DNA of 19,616 bases from Prevotellaceae bacterium UBA5903. Its GTDB lineage: Bacteria > Bacteroidota > Bacteroidia > Bacteroidales > Bacteroidaceae. The position numbers were made by a program, and so were the translations under genes. The stretch spans positions 1 through 19,616 of the forward strand of contig DJEH01000123.1 of the NCBI GenBank assembly GCA_002431845.1, in the 5' to 3' direction. Below the pieces are notes generated by a model that was given only the letters and a program-made list of their open reading frames with translations, made no database searches and was not told where the DNA came from. Shown here one piece after another: positions 15,655-19,616 of this stretch; the stretch's first letter is position 1; each line of letters opens with the position of its first letter.

Positions 15655-16266
15655 CTAGTCAAACACCTTAAACTCATATCCTTGCGATTGCAACCATTCT
15701 ATGGCACGTGGCAATGCATAGAGCAATTTATCTTGGCTTTTAAGCGAGTCATGGAATGTGATAATGCTACCTGGACGTGCATAGCGACGCACATTGAGCA
15801 ATACATCACGCCCATTCAAACGAGTTGAATAGTCGCGCGTAACAAGATCCCACATTACCACCTTATAGCGCATAAGCACCATGATATATTGGTCCCATTT
15901 CATCCATCCATGTGGTGGACGAAAAAGGTCGGTGTGCAGATACTCGTTAGCCTTGTCCACATTTCTTACATACGAGCGTATACCATGCAACATACCGCCT
16001 ATATGGTTGTATGTATGGTTTCCCAGTCTGTGTCCACGGCTCTTGACCATCTCAAACTCACGGGGGTGTTTTCGTATATTGTCGCCCACCATAAAGAATG
16101 TGGCTTTTATGCCATAGTGGTCAAGCACATCAAGCACCCAAGGCGTCACCTCGGGTATTGGGCCGTCGTCAAACGTTAGATAAACGGCACGCTCATGCTT
16201 GTTCATTCGCCATATAGCACGTGGATATAACCAACGCAAAAACCATGCAGGTTGTTCAATAATCAC
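15655..16266 (-). CDS. Polysaccharide deacetylase-family protein (NodB-type)
   Basis: A carbohydrate esterase 4 enzyme that would remove N- or O-acetyl groups from a cell-wall or surface polysaccharide. Motifs in order, numbered from the chosen start: TFDDGP (Asp33, Asp34), HTYNH (His84, His88, metal ligands), RPPHG (116-120), RDYS (Asp145) and FHDS (His172, catalytic). I choose the GTG at 16264-16266 (203 residues, IIEQPAWFLRWLYP), because the frame further up to a GTG at 16308 enters the terminator hairpin of the preceding gene and reads as non-conserved sequence. No signal peptide is obvious; the aromatic N-terminus might associate with the membrane. All catalytic residues are present, so activity is expected, but the substrate is unknown. 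Confidence 0.9.
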   Translation of the reverse strand: MIIEQPAWFLRWLYPRAIWRMNKHERAVYLTFDDGPIPEVTPWVLDVLDHYGIKATFFMVGDNIRKHPREFEMVKSRGHRLGNHTYNHIGGMLHGIRSYVRNVDKANEYLHTDLFRPPHGWMKWDQYIMVLMRYKVVMWDLVTRDYSTRLNGRDVLLNVRRYARPGSIITFHDSLKSQDKLLYALPRAIEWLQSQGYEFKVFD

Positions 16267-16297
16267 AGTAAAAAATAGTTCGTTATAAAAGAAACAT

Positions 16298-16340
16298 ACA
16301 AGAGGCACAGAAAAGTTATCCCCTTTCTGTAGCCTCTTGT
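16298..16340 (-). terminator. Terminator of the DUF2723 gene
   Basis: Arms 16298-16313 and 16324-16340 pair over 16 bp with one bulged base (16331) around a 10-nt loop. On the minus strand it starts 24 nt after the DUF2723 stop and is followed by a U-rich stretch (TATGTTTCTTTT). The longer possible deacetylase start at 16308 falls inside it. Confidence 0.75.
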
Positions 16341-16364
16341 TAGTTTCTGTTTTGTTACAAAATA

Positions 16365-19300
16365 TTACTTACCACTCATTTGCTGCTGAATAACCTGCAA
16401 ACCCAAGCGGAAAGCGTCCGAATTGCTAAGGCTTCTAACCTTCATTTCGTATTGCTTAGCTTGTTTATCGCCTGTTGCAGCAAGTGTGCGCGAAGCCTCT
16501 ATCAAGCTCGAAGTGAGGTAGTAAACCGTGCGACCATAGGTGTTTACGCGGTTTGTACCAAGAGAGTTGATGTAGTTCAGATATTCCGTATCATAATCTA
16601 TCACCTCCTTAGCCACACGCGCAGCCTCGACCTTATTGCCAGCACTGAGCCACAATGTAGCCAACTGTGCATCGTCGTCGCTATAAGGTATAGTAGCATC
16701 GGGCAACATCTCCTTACATTTCTTCAGCACTTGTTGAGCGCGTTTGGCATCTCCCTTACTAAGCAAATCGTTGGCCAACATCAAGAACATGCGACGGTGT
16801 GTTTGGCACATACGTCCTGTGGTTTCGTCCATATAGATGCCCTTATGATTGGCGTTACCATACTTAAATCGGGTCATCATGTTCTTATACATGAGGTTAG
16901 AGTCAATCACACCCATTTGTCCAAAGTTAAACGGAGTGATGCGGTATGCCAAACCTTCAAGAACCAAATAATTCTCCAATCCAGCATAGTTATCCGATCC
17001 GAGTGTAACACTCATATACATAGGTCGTTTCCAATCGGCATGTGCCAACATCTCGTATATCATTACGTCAGAACGATACAAACCGCCTTGTTTTTCGTAA
17101 GCCTTTTTCAACGAGATAACCATTTTGTCGGGAATAGAGTCCTTGCCCATAGGCAACAACATACCACTCTCTATAATAGCTTGCTTGTTTACGCTTACCA
17201 CCACCGAGTCGGTTGGGAAGTAGCCACCCTCATCTTTCTTTACATAATTATCCAAGATGTAAGAAAGTTCGTATGGGTCTACCTTGGGATTTTGCTGTTT
17301 CAATGCATCAAGTTCGGCCTTACCCTCTGGTTTAATAGGATAATAGGTGTGCTTTCCGTTGTCTACATAGAAGTAGCGCGACCACGTAATAGGCAGTGCC
17401 TTAGAGTCGTAAGCAGGGCGACGCATTTGGTCGGTATACCAGTCGGTTTGCAAATATGATAGGTTGCAAACACGTGCATCAGTGCGTGTACCCTCCACCT
17501 CTTGGTTGTACCAAAGGGGGAATGTATCGTTATCACCATTTGTAAAGATGATGGGGCATCCTTTGTTTGGCAGTGTGTTAAGGTAGTTTGCACCAAAGTC
17601 GCGACAAGTATATCGGTTAGAGCGGTCGTGGTCGTCCCATGTTTGGCTCACCATTTGAATAGGCACCAATATGCCTATAACCGAAGCAATGGCAGCAGCC
17701 ACTTGTGGTTTACTCTTCATTAGCTTCTCTGCCCAACTTGCCAATGCAGCCACGCCTAAACCAATCCATATAGCAAAGGCATAGAACGAACCCGCATACG
17801 CATAGTCGCGCTCACGAGGCTGTCCTGGTGTTTGGTTCAAGTAGAGCACTATGGCCAAACCTGTCATAAAGAACAAGAAGAATACCACCCAGAACTGGCG
17901 TATACCTTTATCGCCACGATAAGCCTGCCAGAACAAGCCTATCAAGCCCAATATGAGCGGCAAGCAAAAGAATACGTTGTGTCCCTTGTTTTCTCTCAAG
18001 CTCTTTGGCAATAAACTTTGGTCGCCATACATGGCATTGTCTATAAACGGAATACCTGTAATCCAGTTGCCGTGTTCCAATTCTCCTTGACTTTGCAAGT
18101 CGTTCTGACGGCCAGCAAAGTTCCACATAAAGTAGCGCCAATACATAAAGTTTACTTGGTACGAGAAGAAGAAACGCAAGTTGTCCCATTGCGAAGGCAT
18201 TTGGCCAGGATATACATTGCCATCTTTATCGCTAAATGTCACGTCTTTCATCGTAATGTCGCCCAACCAGTCTTGATACATTTGTGCATGAGCGGCACTA
18301 TAGATACGTGGGAAAAGCATGGTAAGTCCGCCAGGATATTTTATGCCTGAGGTTTCCTCAATCTCTTCGTAGCGATCGGGTTCATCGGCCGATGCTTTTT
18401 CAACACGATGTACACGTTGAGTTTTGTCGTAGCTGATAGCACCTACCGAATAAGCTTGACCTTGCGAGCAGAAAGCTTCACCCTTTAACAAGGGGTACGA
18501 ACCATACTGTTCACGGCTCATATAAGAACCAAGCGTGAAAATGTCCTCGGGTGAGTTCTGATCCATTGGTGGGTTCTCAGTAGAGCGTATCACGATTACG
18601 GCATACGATGAGTAGCCAATCATCAACATCAACATGCAGAGCAATGATGTGTTTAAGAAACGCTTACGTACAAAGAAGTTGCCATCTTTGCCCTTTAGCC
18701 CGAGCAAGAAATAGAGTGCTACAAGCACCACGATGCCAAGCACAGCCGACACCATGCCATGTCCCATAAAGGGGATACCGAGCAATGCCACACTGAGCAG
18801 ATAAAGCAACTTGGTGCGGTTGTGTGCCACGGTTGTTGTGCTCCAAATAGCTGTAAGCACCACAGCAATCAGCACCACCAAATATATCACCATACCTACG
18901 TTGAAAGGCATGCCAAGGTCGTTGGTAAAGAACCATTCAAACCATCCGCCCACCTTAACAATGCCTGGCACAACACCATAAAGTACAGCTGCAACAAGCA
19001 ACATTGAGATGATAAGAGCCACCAATGAGCCCTTAAGATGTGTTTCCTTACAACGCTTGTAGTAATAAACCAGTGCTATGGCTGGTAAGCAAAGCAAGTT
19101 GAGCAAATGCACACCAATTGAAAGACCTGTAAGGTAGAATATCAACACCAACCAGCGGTCTGAATGAGGTTCATCTGCATGGTCTTCCCATTTAAGTATA
19201 AGCCAAAACACCAAGGCTGTAAACATTGATGAGTATGCATATACCTCGCCTTCAACAGCCGAGAACCAAAACGTGTCGCTCCAAGTATATGCTAAAGCAC

Positions 19301-19616
19301 CCGTCAGTCCGCAACCCATAATGGTTATCAATTGTGCGGTACTTGTCACCACGCCATCGGGGGTAATAAGTTTGCGAGCTAAGTGTGTAATCGTCCAAAA
19401 CAAGAACAAAATACACATAGCAGAGAGCAATGCCGACATCGTGTTCACACAGAGCGCCACCTTTGAGGGGTCGCTTGTAAACTGACTGAAAAAGTTACCC
19501 GTGAGCATAAAGAATGGTGCACCAGGGGGGTGACCTACCTCCAGCTTATATGCTGTGGTAATAAACTCAGGGCAATCCCAAAAGCTTGCCGTAGGCTCCA
19601 CCGTTGAGCAATAGGT
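16365..19616 (-). CDS. DUF2723 (TMEM260-like) membrane protein with C-terminal TPR-like region, N-terminus cut by window edge
   Basis: The frame is open to the right edge, giving 1083 residues; the true start lies outside, since the first codons visible read TYCSTVEPTASFWDCPEF, an internal family motif. The conserved EPTASFWDC...YKLEVGHPPGAPFF is the hallmark of DUF2723, a GT-C-like glycosyltransferase family that includes eukaryotic TMEM260 (a protein O-mannosyltransferase). About ten hydrophobic segments fill the first half, including LIFYLTGLSIGVHLLNLLCL and a later group ending near RERDYAYAGSFYAFAIWIGLG. A long soluble region follows, and the last 150 or so residues (NDLLSKGDAKRAQQVLKKC, LWLSAGNKVEAARVAKEV) look like TPR helices. 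A role in glycosylating exported proteins or surface polymers is inferred from the family, not demonstrated here. It is followed by its own terminator and the deacetylase gene. Confidence 0.92.
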   Translation of the reverse strand, partial: TYCSTVEPTASFWDCPEFITTAYKLEVGHPPGAPFFMLTGNFFSQFTSDPSKVALCVNTMSALLSAMCILFLFWTITHLARKLITPDGVVTSTAQLITIMGCGLTGALAYTWSDTFWFSAVEGEVYAYSSMFTALVFWLILKWEDHADEPHSDRWLVLIFYLTGLSIGVHLLNLLCLPAIALVYYYKRCKETHLKGSLVALIISMLLVAAVLYGVVPGIVKVGGWFEWFFTNDLGMPFNVGMVIYLVVLIAVVLTAIWSTTTVAHNRTKLLYLLSVALLGIPFMGHGMVSAVLGIVVLVALYFLLGLKGKDGNFFVRKRFLNTSLLCMLMLMIGYSSYAVIVIRSTENPPMDQNSPEDIFTLGSYMSREQYGSYPLLKGEAFCSQGQAYSVGAISYDKTQRVHRVEKASADEPDRYEEIEETSGIKYPGGLTMLFPRIYSAAHAQMYQDWLGDITMKDVTFSDKDGNVYPGQMPSQWDNLRFFFSYQVNFMYWRYFMWNFAGRQNDLQSQGELEHGNWITGIPFIDNAMYGDQSLLPKSLRENKGHNVFFCLPLILGLIGLFWQAYRGDKGIRQFWVVFFLFFMTGLAIVLYLNQTPGQPRERDYAYAGSFYAFAIWIGLGVAALASWAEKLMKSKPQVAAAIASVIGILVPIQMVSQTWDDHDRSNRYTCRDFGANYLNTLPNKGCPIIFTNGDNDTFPLWYNQEVEGTRTDARVCNLSYLQTDWYTDQMRRPAYDSKALPITWSRYFYVDNGKHTYYPIKPEGKAELDALKQQNPKVDPYELSYILDNYVKKDEGGYFPTDSVVVSVNKQAIIESGMLLPMGKDSIPDKMVISLKKAYEKQGGLYRSDVMIYEMLAHADWKRPMYMSVTLGSDNYAGLENYLVLEGLAYRITPFNFGQMGVIDSNLMYKNMMTRFKYGNANHKGIYMDETTGRMCQTHRRMFLMLANDLLSKGDAKRAQQVLKKCKEMLPDATIPYSDDDAQLATLWLSAGNKVEAARVAKEVIDYDTEYLNYINSLGTNRVNTYGRTVYYLTSSLIEASRTLAATGDKQAKQYEMKVRSLSNSDAFRLGLQVIQQQMSGK

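Noticed and set aside
16267..16308. Longer deacetylase start at a GTG at 16308
   Set aside because: The added codons run through the terminator hairpin of the DUF2723 gene and give unconserved sequence; the GTG at 16266 matches the family N-terminus better.
16380..17459. Long plus-strand open frame of 359 codons
   Set aside because: It is antisense to the DUF2723 gene, rich in Cys/His/Ile in a non-protein-like pattern, and matches no family; it is a shadow of the real gene.

Overview
The window looks like a chromosomal piece of a Bacteroidota bacterium, most likely Prevotella or a close relative. The reasons are the protein families (an acpP-fabF-rnc cluster, a DUF2723 membrane protein, DUF5689 and choice-of-anchor J lipoproteins, a TonB-dependent receptor), the absence of Shine-Dalgarno-like sites before start codons, and promoter-like sequences of the Bacteroidota type (TTTG, about 20 nt, TAnnTTTG), clearest in front of acpP. 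The genus is inferred from protein similarity in memory, not from a search. Ten of the eleven genes lie on the minus strand; only the secreted endonuclease/exonuclease/phosphatase-family gene at 14386-15528 is on the plus strand.

Reading along the minus strand (right to left), the layout is: a truncated DUF2723/TPR membrane protein (16365 to the window edge); a polysaccharide deacetylase; the plus-strand secreted EEP-family phosphoesterase, separated from the deacetylase by a strong shared terminator; and, divergent from it, a compact cluster of an outer-membrane TonB-type receptor, a DUF5689 lipoprotein and a choice-of-anchor J lipoprotein, followed after a hairpin by a DNA/RNA non-specific endonuclease lipoprotein. 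Next come the fatty-acid genes acpP and fabF, then rnc with a very long C-terminal extension, a zinc-ribbon Nudix hydrolase, hisS, and the N-terminal third of a glutamate-synthase small-subunit-like oxidoreductase cut by the left edge.

Two parts deserve most attention. The region 7615-15528 combines two exported candidate nucleases/phosphoesterases with an outer-membrane receptor and two surface-type lipoproteins. I read it as a candidate system for capturing and degrading extracellular nucleic acid or another phosphate-containing polymer; the substrate is inferred. The acpP-fabF-rnc region has an RNase III of about 779 residues, roughly 500 of them a disordered, charged extension. The untranslated spacers of the same cluster hold several long perfect inverted repeats, which would be double-stranded in the mRNA and are plausible RNase III targets.

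No tRNA, rRNA, CRISPR array, insertion sequence, prophage or integrase was seen.
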